Below are positions 54,093 to 64,000 of a stretch of 64,000 nucleotides of DNA, one piece after another. Origin of the DNA: Alitta virens (taxonomy: Eukaryota > Annelida > Polychaeta > Phyllodocida > Nereididae); contig OW028585.1 in assembly GCA_932294295.1 (NCBI GenBank), positions 21,738,912 to 21,802,911 on the forward strand, in the 5' to 3' direction. Position 1 is the first letter of the stretch. Every line of letters starts with the position of its first letter. The position numbers and the translations under genes are program-made. The notes beneath the pieces were generated by a model. That model searched no databases. It worked only from the letters and a program-made list of their open reading frames with translations, and was not told where the DNA came from.

Positions 54093-57000
54093 TCGTTCCT
54101 TAGATATATTTTTATAACTGGCTCTAGATCTTCCCAAGAATAGCAGTACTTTTCTCTATATAAATATCTTAGGGATTGAGTCGGTCTTTAATGGATATAG
54201 CTGTGTTGTATGTCATCATTCTGTGCAGTGATCGACTGATCGTCATCAGGGGAATTGCCAGCAGGGGAGTATAGTTATAAAGTAGCTAATGGCCTATGAA
54301 TGTGCAAACACAAACAATTCACCATAAGGAGAAATATCCTTCAATGGTCAGGCTTCATTTTTGCTTATGTATAAGGTATCATATGACTAATAATCTGTAC
54401 CAAATTATTCAACCTAATGCTGCCTATTTGCCTACAAATGACATTTTCACTGACTCAGCCATGATATTCCCAAGCTTTCAAGCCAATAGCTACCAAAATA
54501 GGATGCCTAATATAGATTTCATGTTGTTGCTACCATTTTCCTGAAGTAAATAATTTTACACCTTTGGAAATATTAACTTGAATCAATATGCAGAATTTGC
54601 TGACCTTAAATTTGTATTGATTTAGTCAATGCTTCCCAGACGGGCTGCTTACTTGGCCCAGCATTCGCCTGTAGTTGCTACCATTGAACCAATGTTGGAT
54701 GCACATTGACCCTTTCAATGGCAAAGCAGCTTCATCATGGCCCAATTTTGCATTCTATGTGGGAATAATTTTGCAAATTGCAATTTAGTTCAGTTACTCA
54801 AAGGTCCAGATGTACCGGTTCTGGTTCTGAATTAGCCTGGTGACCACAGTAAGCTTTTCTAGACTCTAGCTCTGATATGATAGAGGATCAACTCAGTCAT
54901 TGAGTTTATACATTTATTACAATAAACACACATATCCATCAAATATCACTGTACAATTGTGCTCACTCTAACATGACCAATGCTGGGGCAGTCAGTTGGC
55001 TGACTATAAGTTCTATCAAGAGATATCAGCTCAGAATATAATACAGGAGGGAGGATAAGTTTGGCAAGTCTGGGGCCAAAGATATGATCTTACACAAGAG
55101 GCTATAGCGTGCTATAGCATTTGTCATGACAAAATATTTCTTGATATAAGCTTTAGTCTGTACAACATTGCAATTTATATATTTTGACAATGTGAAGATT
55201 CATACGTATGGCATGATATTTTCAATATGTAGATCCTTTTCCATGAGTGCTATGAAGAGATATAAGGTGACATGCCCTACACAGCCATCTGAAATTATGT
55301 TAGACCTTTAGTCTGGTGTCACATGTACAGCTTCAGGCCCTTTTGTAGATAGTACTTTTGAAATGCCTACTACAAAAAAAATTGTAGTGATTGCCACAGC
55401 AAACACAATGGCTTACAATGCAACATGTACCACCCTGTAAAATTGTCTGCCAATTGTATGGAATGCAATTTCACTTCATTGCTACACACAAATAAATTTG
55501 ATATGTTTCAAACTGTATTCACCCTTTTGTATGAGGTACTGCTTCCACCTTTATTCTAGGAGGCATCTTAAAAGCCCTTGAAAGTCTAGAGCCTCCATGT
55601 GCACAAAGGTGCATCTAGAGATTTTGACTTTATATTGCAGGAAGGTCTACAAACAAACAAATGCTATATGGCAATGTGTGTATTTTTACTTGGTTAACAA
55701 ATGTGACGTAAAGGTTATGTGGTAGTTGTGAGATTTTAAAATTTCAAAGCTCATAAGACAACCAACATAGGCCTGCTGATGTTTGCATGATGTTGCTGAT
55801 AGTTCGCTTATCTTAGGTACACATCATTATTGGTTATCTGCTTAAAATTGCAGTTTAAATCCAGGTGGTTAAAGTCCTACACTAGTCTATACTTATATAT
55901 GTCATCTCACAGTTCATACTTGACGGGCATATTAGGTTCATACATTTTTCGGCAAAATTAGTTTGGGTTTAACTATGTAAAAAGCCTAAAAACAAACAAA
56001 CTGGTTGCCTTATTGTGTAACAAATAAGCATATGATATTGTGAATCTTAACATGTTTTAATCACAGAAAGTGCCATGTGAATTTTAAGAATGTTATAAAT
56101 CTGGTGTTACCTTCTCTGATTGAGCCTTGTTGCTGTAGTAGGTGCTTTGAAAGCAAATACGATTTTGACTTTGCATCTGTGTAAGATTGCAATTTGCACT
56201 TATTAAATGTAAACACAATTTTGGGATATGGCTGATCTACTCACCCATGTTATTTCAGATGTAATTATTGCTATAAACTTGCAAACAAACAAATGCAGTG
56301 TGACATAGCCCAAAACTTCTTAACTTCTATTTGAATCAACAAGAAATTGGATGCCATAGCATTTGACTGAATCAGCTGTAACTTTTTATTGATTTCCACA
56401 CCATCTGATTTTAGACCAACCTGTGCACAAGGAAAAGCAGTTTGACATTGCACAAAAGTTCATATGAAACTACCTGAATGTGTGCTCCCTGACTGAATCT
56501 GCAATAATTTTTATGGATTTGAAATAACAATGCTGCCTGATGGCTGACCAATTGGCAAAATTTGGCAATCTGACTTAGTTTGTCTATTTATATGGCGAAC
56601 GAAACTGTGCTTTAATCTGTCAGTTGGTATGCACCAAGGAAGAATGTTCTACAGTTAATTGAAACATTTGATTATTTAGAACTGGTAATGATGCAACTTT
56701 ACAGTTCATATTTTGACAAAAAAAATAAGTAAAATTAATTTTCTTAATTTTTGGAAATTAGTTTCATTTTATGCATTGCTAAAGGTAGTAAACAGTAAGG
56801 TTTGGCATATTTTGTAATGTGATATCATGTAATCACAGGAAAAAATGCCCTACGAAATTTTTGAAAATTATTTGGTGTAACATTCGCTGATTCAGCTTTT
56901 TTGGAGGTGCAAGTACAGCTTATAACTTATATGTGTATAAATACCATTTGCATAGTCCGTATTTGGACATAGCTTACTTTCACATCATTTGATTTTAGAC

Positions 57001-58039
57001 TTATAGAATGATACCAACCTGGGCACAAGCTAAAGCAGTGAGACATATCTCCCATAACTTTAATTGATTTGAAGTTCATTTGCAACTATCTGAATGTGAG
57101 CTTCCTCAATGAAACTTGCATAACTTTTATTGATTTGAAGTAAAAACACTACCAGATGGCTGCCCAGTTGGCCAAAGTTGGCCCGGTTTTGCTGTCATTG
57201 GCTTGATGTTGGGCGCACATCTAGCCAATGACAGCAAAAACGGTTCAACTGTGGCTGTATTAGGCATGCTATGAGCGGAGTAACTTTGGATCTTAACATA
57301 TTGTGACTTTGGCTTCCTGCATTACTGAGAAGTCACACACAAACAAATGTGCTTTGGCATGGGTAACACACCAGGAATGGTGTCCTGCGACTCCTACATA
57401 GTCATGTGATATTGGACGCACATCGATCTTTAGATGACAAAAATGGTTCAATAGTGGCTCTTTTTGGATCTTTGCAAATTGGGCCTTATGTATTGCTGAA
57501 TGTCATGCAAAACATGTGATTTGGCTTGAGTGACCTACCAGGAGTAGTGTCCTACATGGTCGTGTGATATGTTGAACAATTTAGATGGTATAGGATTTTC
57601 ATTGACTTTAGTGTTGTCACTAAAACACATTTAAGATTAGCCCAGTTTTTAGGGCTTTCAAAGCTAGCTGTTGTAAGTGCCATTGGCCTCACGATGGGAA
57701 TGCATCGACCCCTTAATTGCAAATTTTGTCTAACTTCAATGTATTTGGCACAATATTTGGACTTAAGCGCAAGTTTGCAGTTCTGTTTTAACAAGACAGG
57801 CCATTTTTCTGGCCTAGTATTTTTACTGATTCCGCATCATGGTTATAGTATCGATTGATTGATTTATTAAGAGATTGCAATAGGAAGGGTGAAAAATTAG
57901 TATATGGAATTTGGTGATAGGTAATATATGTCATGTCATTAAAACCATAAACATACATGTTGAAAAAGGCCTACACACAAACTTGCATAGTGTGTTGTTG
58001 CATATGGCTAACTCTTAGGATAATTTTCCTGTGAAATGT
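54093..58039. repeat. Region of diverged dispersed repeats, no gene
   Basis: I recognise no coding gene in these 3.9 kb. From about 54,640 it holds degenerate copies of an unnamed repeat family marked by CTGCCCA(A/G)TTGGCC, GTTGGGCGCACATC, ACAAACAAATGC, TTTGGCATG, GTCCTACA(C/T)(A/G) and CACTGATTCAG. Better copies are at about 54,640-54,770, 57,155-57,410 and 57,410-57,560. Partial ones lie near 55,270, 55,650, 56,120, 56,280 and 56,880. Open frames such as 54,296-54,544 and the - strand frames at 56,271-56,453 and 57,552-57,794 lie in this repeat DNA and show no protein motif. Confidence 0.7.
57184..57243. repeat. Inverted repeat within the dispersed family
   Basis: The arms CGGTTTTGCTGTCATTGGCT (57,184-57,203) and its near-complement at 57,223-57,243 pair with one extra base. 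The 19-bp loop contains GTTGGGCGCACATC. Flanking TTGGCCAAAGTTGGCC is itself partly palindromic. Confidence 0.88.
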
Positions 58040-58560
58040 CGAGCCAAGAATATAGGTCATTCTGAGATATGCCAGATGTTAATGCAAACTCGATGAGTTG
58101 GGGAATTTGTATCTATGAAGATGAAGTCAGGCATGTGTTTTTCATATAGAGTTATAGTTGACTAGGTTAAAGATGTTTTTTCCAGCACCATTCACAAAAT
58201 TGAGGTAAATTCTGTAGTCATCGGACACACTTGTCTGCATGATAATACCACCATTTCTGAATGGCCTTTTTGTGACAGCAGTGAATGAAGCATAGTGGTA
58301 CCCTAGGCTTACCAGCTGCAGTACCTACCACCCATTGTTTCTGCTCAGGGTGCAGTGATTTTCATCACAGAACAATGCTGATGCCCAATGGTTCCTCTTC
58401 CAATGTTAATGGGCTCGACCCTGTGAGATGATGATGCTGTGTCTAGCATTGTCGCCAGGTACCCTTGCTGGCCGCCTATCATCTAGTAATTTTTTACATA
58501 AGCAGTGCCGAATGGTCTGACAAGACACCACAGTTCATCTTGCCACTTTGTGCCTGCAGT
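58040..58560 (-). pseudogene. Tc1/mariner-family transposase fragment (copy 2)
   Basis: Read on the - strand, this is the middle of a transposase from the same family as the one at 53-54 kb. In order it shows VSCQTIRHCLC, RRPARVPGDNARH and WASALFCDENHCTLS, the last with the first catalytic Asp in FCDEN. A GGSVMVWGG-equivalent stretch, FIFIDTNSPTHR and a decayed WPA region follow. DNA identity to copy 1 is visible in parts, for example GACAAGTGTGT followed by GATGACTACAGAATT. There are several stops and a deletion of about 15 bp near the left end. Both the helix-turn-helix and the C-terminus are missing. It abuts the LINE remnant on the right. Confidence 0.85.
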
Positions 58561-58579
58561 TGAGTAACATTTTCTTCTA

Positions 58580-58800
58580 AATGTTATCAAATTTGACGTT
58601 TTTTGCGTAAACGAGTCTTGGCTTGATGATGATATAGGTGAATGTGAATCTCAAATTAATAGTTATAAGACATTGATTAAACACCGCAATTGTCATGGTG
58701 GTGGATGTGTCATGTATATCAGGGATAATATGTCATTTAAAAGATTTTTAGATCTTGAAATAAGTGATGTTGAATGTATTTGGATAAAACCAGCTACAAG
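58580..58800 (+). pseudogene. LINE endonuclease domain, N-terminal part
   Basis: The frame reads FDVFCVNESWLDDDIGEC. NESWL is the conserved NE(T/S)WL motif that carries the metal-binding Glu of endonuclease/exonuclease/phosphatase-fold LINE nucleases. HRNCHGGGCVMYIRDNM follows, matching the usual RNGGGVxIYI strand, and the homology ends at about DVECIWIK near 58,795. The first roughly 80 residues of the domain are absent. The same frame continues open into the inserted segment to 58,993, but that part no longer resembles the endonuclease. Confidence 0.88.
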
Positions 58801-59590
58801 TCCCCTGTCCACAGGACAGGGTTACATTGTCATAGATGAAAAAAATCTTGAATTTCGAAGTGTTGGAACTAGCCTTTTAATAAACGTTTGCCACAGGAAA
58901 TACACCTGCTCTAGGGTTACACATACCTCTTTTCTATTGTGTCACACTCAGATACAGTTGATTTCTTCCAATTTTAATAGATTTCTGCACTGAACTCATC
59001 TTTCCTTGATTATCGATGACAGCCATTGCGACAGTCAGGTGACAGTGGCGCCACTGGCAAAATAAATACTAAGAAACGTCATTCCCATTGTCAACGCCCC
59101 TAGTGGACAATAAAATTAATTTGAAAATAGCTCTGTCAAGTCCGTTGTTTTCTTAAGTTAATTAAAATAAGCTAAGATATCATTTCCACACGATTCCCGT
59201 GTAACGGGTCTAATGAAGCTAAAGTATTACATATTTATCTGCACCATTGCATCTATATAATCTGTGCTAGCGCTGTGATCTCGCCGAAACCCTCCAGTGA
59301 GTTTTAGTGGAACTAGGTGGAAATCGTGAAAGTATGAACTAGCAAATGTGAATTTATGAAAATTGTCTTTAAAACGATGTTTCCAGTGGCTTTTTCAGTA
59401 ATATCTGAGTGCAAGCCGATAGTAAACAGAGCAGTCCTCGTGTGCATAACGACAAAATAAGGTATGCTAACGTGTTTATTGAGAAAAGTGTGTCGTAAAT
59501 GTCAACTTCTAAGAATTCCAACCCTACATCGCATTTAATGCAATGAAGGTCGGTTCTGGCTAGGGCAAAACTAGCCTTTGAAAAGAGACA
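58801..59590. other. Segment inserted into the LINE endonuclease (about 0.8 kb)
   Basis: The endonuclease breaks off after WIK near 58,795 and resumes at LCTLYRPPS near 59,598. In related proteins these lie only about 10-15 residues apart, so about 790 bp is extra. The segment starts near CCCTGTCCACAGGACAGGG, a short hairpin. It includes the 14-bp palindrome CAGTGGCGCCACTG at 59,043-59,056 and looks less AT-rich than its surroundings. No terminal repeats or coding motif were recognised. A 103-codon - strand frame at 59,369-59,680 spans its border and is not called. Confidence 0.65.
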
Positions 59591-59920
59591 CTTACAACTT
59601 TGTACATTATATAGGCCACCCTCAGCAAATTCTGTATACTTTGAAAATATGCTTAATATGTTTGAAAAAGCTTGCATCAATGAATGTCTGACTGAAATTA
59701 TTACCTCATGACAGTAATCTGTTAGGTTTAATTGAGAATCTCAATGGTCTTACTCAAATTGTTACAGACTACACAAGAGTAACTGAGATTTCTGAGTCTA
59801 AAATTTATGTTATCTTTACTACTAATCCTGGCTCACATACTTCCACTGGTGTATTGGAAATTACATTAAGTGACCATTACTTGATTCAATTAGAAATTGT
59901 AGACCAGTTGTTGAAACTCA
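59570..59920 (+). pseudogene. LINE endonuclease domain, C-terminal part
   Basis: LCTLYRPPSANSVYFENML (from 59,598) is the YRPPS motif region. A TGA at 59,709 and a frame change follow. The next frame reads LIENLNGLTQIVTDYTRV, then VIFTTNPGSH, then LEITLSDHYLIQ. SDHY carries the conserved Asp and catalytic His of the nuclease. Confidence 0.87.
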
Positions 59921-60409
59921 GCAACATAATGAGGTAAAGTTTACAAATTACAAACGCTTTGATGAAACAAAATTTCTGTATGATATACAAAATTCTCCAA
60001 TCAATGAACTGATAACGGAAAGTAATAATGTTCTCGAAGCCTGGAATCTTTTTAAAAACGAATGTACCTATTCGTACATCTAGAATGAAAAATAGATACA
60101 ATCCATGGATATTTAAATACTGATACTGTACAGGAAATGTATAAGAGAGATCATCTTCACAAAATCGCAACCCTCACAGGTGATATTGATGTTATTAATG
60201 AGTACAGATCTGTCAGAAACAGTGTAAATACATTGATAAAAAATGCCAAAGTTAAATATTTTAAAGATTTGTATAATGATGGAAAATCCAGTTCAAGAAA
60301 GCTGTATTTTGAATTGTCCAGACTGTCCGGTAAATCTCTAGACAATAATGATACTAGTAGTCCACTTACGGCTGAGGAGTCAAATGATTTTTACAAACAT
60401 TGGTCATAA
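59921..60409 (+). pseudogene. LINE linker between endonuclease and reverse transcriptase
   Basis: Three successive frames give NEVKFTNYKRFDETKF (from 59,928), VPIRTSRMKNRYNPWI (from 60,064) and MYKRDHLHKIATLTGD, followed by YRSVRNSVNTLIKNAKVKYF (frame from 60,137). Such N(K/R)YNPW and RN.VN.LI..AK..YF wording is typical of the stretch before the polymerase in jockey/CR1-like elements. It ends at LSGKSLDN and SPLTAEESNDFYKHWS with a stop at 60,407-60,409. Confidence 0.8.
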
Positions 60410-60479
60410 AACTGCCAGTGTTTATAAGTTGCTCACTATGCTGAGCACTCATAGTTGATGTACTAGATTGTGATTGCAG

Positions 60480-61215
60480 AATTGCAGCTCAAAGAATTTC
60501 CATACCAATTACTCATGTTTAATTTGTCTTTACGAACTGGGTGTATACCAGATGACTGGAAACATGCTAGAGTAACACCTATTTATAAAGGAAAAGGTGA
60601 CATATCAGATGCCTGAAACTTAAGACATATTTCAGTAAAAGTACACATTGCAAAGTTATTTGAAAAAGAAATTCATTGTCAATTAGTTAGTTACCTTGTA
60701 AGTAAGGTCTTCTTAACGTTAGACCAATCATCATACAGAAAATGTTATTCTACCACTACATGTTTACACAATACAATTTATGAATGGTTGCAGAACATCG
60801 ACGATCGTTTGTATACAGGTGTGTGTATTCTAGATATCTCAAAATGTTTTGACACAATTGATCATGAGATTTTACTGAGCAAAATGAAAAAGCATGGCAT
60901 TAGAAATGTTGAACTTGACTGGTTTCAATCCTACTTAAGTTATCAAACTCAAATTGTCAAACATAATAAGAAGTGCTCCAGTCCTTTCACAGATAACTCT
61001 TTGTGTTCCTCACGGATCTACATTAGGCCTATTACTCTTTATGGTGTTTATAAATGATCTTCCTATGTTTGTTACAAATGGTAGCTGCAGTATGTACGCA
61101 GATGACACCATTATTTATTGTTCAAATTCTGGTTTTGTAAATTTATCGTATGATGTCAATGAGACTTTGTGTCAATTTGATAGGCACTTCCAGGTACTTG
61201 ATGTCTTTGCAGCTA
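60480..61215 (+). pseudogene. LINE reverse transcriptase domain, degenerate
   Basis: The frame from about 60,484 reads LSLRTGCIPDDWKHARVTPI, then YKGKGDISDA, interrupted by TGA at 60,614-60,616. It continues with a QSSYRKCYSTTT fingers motif and VCILDISKCFDTIDHEILL, where motif A keeps its catalytic Asp. WFQSYLSYQTQIVK follows. After a frameshift near 60,960-61,000 come VPHGSTLGLLLFMVFINDLP and MYADDTIIYCS. The YADD catalytic pair is at 61,095-61,106. The usual SPGPDG motif upstream is missing, suggesting a deletion near 60,410-60,470. The thumb region fades by about 61,215. Confidence 0.92.
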
Positions 61216-62830
61216 CCTGCTAATGACTCTAAATAAATTGCTTCTCATGAAATTTTGAATGAATCAGTCATAACATTTATTGATTTGAGTAATAATATTG
61301 CTACCCAGCTGCCCAATGGATCCAACATTGCCAATGTTGGGTGCACATCGAACCATTTGGCATGCTGTTTAGGGAGAAACTTTGCATCTTTTTATGCAAT
61401 TTTGGCCTTAGATGTTGCCCAAATGCATACACAAACAAATGCATATTGGCATTAATGAAAAACGTGTCCTTGACAAGTCAATCATTTTTGTGACATTCAT
61501 TGGTTTAGGCTTTAATAATAATTGCCTCAAACCAAAGTTTGGTCTCATGACTTGCACATGGGAAAAATATCATTCACTTTTAAAGCAAACTATAGCATGT
61601 TGGCCCATTATCATTGCAGGAAGGTCAATGCACAAACTAATGCAATTAGTAGTCATATGCAAGCAAATGCGTTGTGGCTTATGCAATTGGCAACACTTCA
61701 TCCCCTCAGAGCTATGTGAAAGTCTAATTAATTAATTATTCATGAAATTAAATTTAAGAGACTTTTGCTTGTGATTTGAAAGAAATTTGGTCAGTATTCT
61801 TCATTTCTGTCAAAGTTGAATATCTGGGTATATTGGAAACTTGGACCTTTCATTTTGATGAAAGGGATATGCATGTAAGTGCAATTTTGCATAAAATGTA
61901 TTACAAATATAACGATGTATTCTCCAATTTCAAGTAATATGTCTAGCCATTTGTATGCCATCAGGTTTTTCTCCTGTAAAACCTTTTTTCAATGCTTTGC
62001 AAACAAGTAAAGCCAATGTTAAAGAATAAATAGGGTGTTTTCAATTGCAGTACTAGTAAAACAGCCTCAAACTGAAGCAGCGCTGAAACTGCTAGCTTTT
62101 TTTGTAATTTGCCATTGCTAAATGTACGGGAAAAAATTGTCTTACACAGCCATGTTATTCAATGATTCAGTCTTTTTTTCTGCAATTTGCTTCCAAAGCA
62201 AGTATAGATACTTTGTATGTGTATAGTTTGTAATTTGGCATGACTGGCATCAAAGGAAAATGTTCTTAACATCAAAGTAAAACTATGCATGAATTCTGTG
62301 ATTGCTCACCCTGAATTGTTTATGCCTGCAGAGTTAAAAATGCCCAACTCTGTAGGCAGGCTGCCTTGTTTGACTAAATTTTACATGGTGTTGCTGCAAT
62401 CGGCCTGGAATTGGGTGCATGTCAGCCCTTCAATGTCTATTTAAGCCCAACATTAGCTGGAAAGGAATGCTATGCGGTTATTACTTGACATCTCTGCAAA
62501 ATGGTGTGGTGATATTATGTTTAACCACGGGTACCACTTTTGCCTCAAGGAGTTCAAGAACTTTAAGAACATCACTGCAATACTGTTGTTTCAGCACTGT
62601 ACTGCAAAATTGTTAGGGTGGTTCTACAGATGTGTATGATATGGCTGGCACAATGCAACGATGACCATCTGGCATAATTTTTAATGAATAAGTACAATTC
62701 CAGAAAAATTGCCCCACATTGTGTGACATGTCAGATCTTTTGTTTATTGCAAAGCTAATGATTAAGTGCCTGTGTAAATTAACGTAGGCCTTTCATTTGC
62801 AATGCAACCTTTCATGAGCATCATCCCAGC
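61216..62830. repeat. Diverged dispersed repeats, continued
   Basis: A clear copy of the unnamed family at about 61,300-61,470 has CTGCCCAATGGATCCAAC, GTTGGGTGCACATCG, GGGAGAAACTTTGCATC, ACACAAACAAATGC and TTGGCAT, in the same order as the copy at 57,155-57,400. Weaker copies lie at 61,600-61,700, 62,135-62,330 and 62,350-62,460. The three open frames of 65-107 codons at 61,255-61,735 and the 65-codon frame at 62,419-62,616 fall inside these repeats, overlap each other and have no motif. No gene is called. Confidence 0.65.
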
Positions 62831-62844
62831 TTGATGTTGTTCAT

Positions 62845-63030
62845 ATGAGACGCTAAATTGGTGGTCCCTTGTACTCAGTGTCTATGCTGAGGCAAGTAAA
62901 AGATCCCACCCATGGGGTAAATGTATAACATGGGTGGACTCCTCCTCTCGCCTCATCAATCAACCTTCAATAGCGGCAACAACTTGCCATATCGATCCAT
63001 CTATCTATATATCTATTGTATATATGTGTG
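62845..63030. repeat. Possible short interspersed-element tail and microsatellite
   Basis: The text GTACTCAGTGTCTATGCTGA followed by GGCAAGTAAAAGATCCCACC resembles a motif I associate with invertebrate interspersed repeats. An ACCCATG...CATGGGT inverted repeat lies at about 62,911-62,938, and an ATCTATC microsatellite at about 62,995-63,025. The family is not named. Confidence 0.35.
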
Positions 63031-63039
63031 ATTTGGTAC

Positions 63040-63670
63040 ATTATCACTGATTCAGGCTACCTTTTTTGGGCTGTGCTTTTGGAGGTTTCTGGAAAGTGCT
63101 ATTTGAAAGCACATGAAGTTCATCACTTCTTGCATTGGCAAAATTGCAATTTGCCTGCACAAAAATTTGATATATATTATGATTTGACATGGATGACAAA
63201 TGGGAGAAATGTCCTACTCAGCCATGTGAAATGTCAGGCCATTTGTATTGCCTAACATTTTCACTGATTGAGAATTGATTTCTCTGAATTGCTGTGAAAG
63301 TAAACAATGGCAAACACACAAATGCAATTGGCATTATGTGTAATTTGGCATGGCGGACACACTGGAAACGTCCTACACATCCACATTAAATGTCATGCCA
63401 TTTGTATGGCATACCATTTCCAAAAATTTCTATATAAATTTCCAGCCATATGTATAACAGGTCATCTCTACTGACTAAATCATTCTTTTTAAAAAGTGCT
63501 TTGAAACGATATAAGGTTAGTGACTTTATATCTTTGAACTTTTGCAATGTTAGAAGGACCTTCTGCGCGCAAAGCCTACACACCAATATCTAGAATTTTG
63601 GTACAGTGTGTGTTTTGACAAGTCTTTTACAAGAGAAATATCCTACACAACCATATAAAATGTCATTATA
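63040..63670. repeat. Three diverged units of the dispersed family
   Basis: Successive units share GTCCTACNCA, a CCAT.T.AAATGTCA stretch and CCATTTGTAT near 63,211, 63,370 and 63,645, with TTTGGCATG or TTTGACATG before the first two. CACTGATTCAG begins the first unit. Frames at 63,016-63,255 (+) and 63,386-63,586 (-) lie in this repeat and are not called. Confidence 0.6.
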
Positions 63671-63680
63671 TTGTGTCATG

Positions 63681-63771
63681 CACAGGCGCGATCCGAAAAA
63701 TAATTTATCATTGCTTGCTCTTTGGCTTATAATAATTAGTAGTTAGTGTAATTTTCCGGCTAGCGCCTGTG
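63681..63771. mobile_element. Small terminal-inverted-repeat element (MITE-like)
   Basis: The 91-bp segment begins CACAGGCGC and ends GCGCCTGTG, exact complements. Similarity continues inward on both sides with mismatches (CCGAAAAAT against the complement of ATTTTCCGG). The AT-rich interior has no coding capacity. A clean target-site duplication was not resolved; ATG(CA) occurs on both sides. Confidence 0.6.
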
Positions 63772-64000
63772 ATGCAACTTTATATCATTTTTTTTGTTCA
63801 TGGACACAAAGGGAAAATTGAGGGCATATTGAATTACTGGCAATTTATATGGCATGTCATTTTCACTAACTAACCTGCAATTTTTAGGTAGAAGTTGTAG
63901 TAGTAGTTTGCTAACCACCAAGAAAAAAGTGGTATAGGATGCAAGTATATATAAGATAATTACCTAAAAGGATATATCAGATATAAAACTGGAAGAGATT
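63772..64000. other. AT-rich non-coding DNA
   Basis: No gene or recognised element is seen. A weak echo of the dispersed family (TGGCATGTCATTTTCACT near 63,849) is present. Confidence 0.5.

Larger units (their letters stand above)
52797..54170 (+). mobile_element. Tc1-like DNA transposon remnant (approximate limits)
   Basis: Encloses the transposase pseudogene. The left limit is taken at the 28-bp repeat and the right limit near GTACTTTT (about 54,148). At about 1.37 kb this fits a Tc1-size element, but the ends are not proven. Confidence 0.45.
58564..61215 (+). mobile_element. 5'-truncated non-LTR retrotransposon (LINE), jockey/CR1-like
   Basis: The element is a decayed ORF2 running left to right: apurinic-type endonuclease, linker, then reverse transcriptase up to just past YADD. 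ORF1, the start of the endonuclease, the end of the reverse transcriptase and the 3' tail are missing. Truncation at the 5' side is normal for elements that insert by target-primed reverse transcription. Several frameshifts, stops, an internal deletion near 60,410-60,470 and an insertion of about 800 bp make it inactive. The clade is judged from motif wording only. Confidence 0.88.

Noticed and set aside
54296..54544. 82-codon + strand frame after the Tc1 remnant
   Set aside because: No recognised motif. It sits in AT-rich non-coding sequence next to diverged repeats and has no splice or promoter support.
59369..59680. 103-codon - strand frame
   Set aside because: It crosses the border between the inserted segment and the LINE endonuclease, whose real coding sense is the + strand there.
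59886..60345. - strand frames of 94 and 62 codons
   Set aside because: They are antisense shadows of the LINE linker, which reads clearly on the + strand.
61255..61735. Three overlapping + strand frames of 65-107 codons
   Set aside because: They lie in a copy of the dispersed repeat family in conflicting frames, with no protein motif.
1..64000. tRNA, rRNA or other structured RNA genes
   Set aside because: I looked for cloverleaf-like and conserved rRNA words by eye and found none. A covariance-model search would be needed to exclude small RNAs.

Overview
The window is animal nuclear DNA, most likely from an invertebrate. The evidence is the absence of any long intact reading frame, AT-rich non-coding sequence, decayed Tc1/mariner transposases, a decayed LINE-type retrotransposon with endonuclease and reverse-transcriptase domains, and a very large satellite. 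The sequence alone does not name the species. Nothing bacterial, viral, CRISPR-like or organellar was recognised.

Positions 1 to about 47,997 (three quarters of the window) are one continuous satellite array. It is open at the left edge of the window. The monomer is 31 bp, giving about 1,550 monomers with no interruption by other DNA that I could see. Several monomer variants alternate, most often as a four-monomer (124 bp) unit. These are built into higher-order blocks of kilobase size that recur almost unchanged: shifts of 840, 2,512, 2,790/2,914, 2,821, 5,333, 5,896, 11,260 and 14,830 bp. The 31-bp register holds over the whole array. Every block offset I tested becomes an exact multiple of 31 once two indel alleles are allowed for: a 28-bp deletion present eight times and a 1-bp insertion present five times. 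This architecture is typical of centromeric or pericentromeric satellites shaped by unequal exchange. That role is inferred, not shown.

The array stops abruptly near 47,997. About 120 bp beyond the edge is a 38-bp inverted repeat with one mismatch (48,120-48,218). From 48.2 to 52.7 kb lies mostly unrecognised DNA. It holds two diverged copies of an exon-like segment (near 50.6 and 51.8 kb, the first with an internal 99-bp tandem repeat) and a degenerate minisatellite rich in ATTCATT and GATTAAG (52.3-52.66 kb).

From 52.8 kb to the end, the DNA is a graveyard of mobile elements. There is a broken Tc1-like transposase on the + strand (53,078-54,092) and a fragment of the same family on the - strand (about 58,040-58,560). 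A 5'-truncated LINE lies at about 58,564-61,215, split by an unrelated segment of about 800 bp. A small terminal-inverted-repeat element sits at 63,681-63,771. Around these, 54.6-63.6 kb holds many diverged copies of an unnamed repeat family with recurring short motifs. No working protein-coding gene, tRNA or rRNA is supported anywhere. The genes do not form a pathway; the region reads as heterochromatin-like satellite with its transposon-rich flank.
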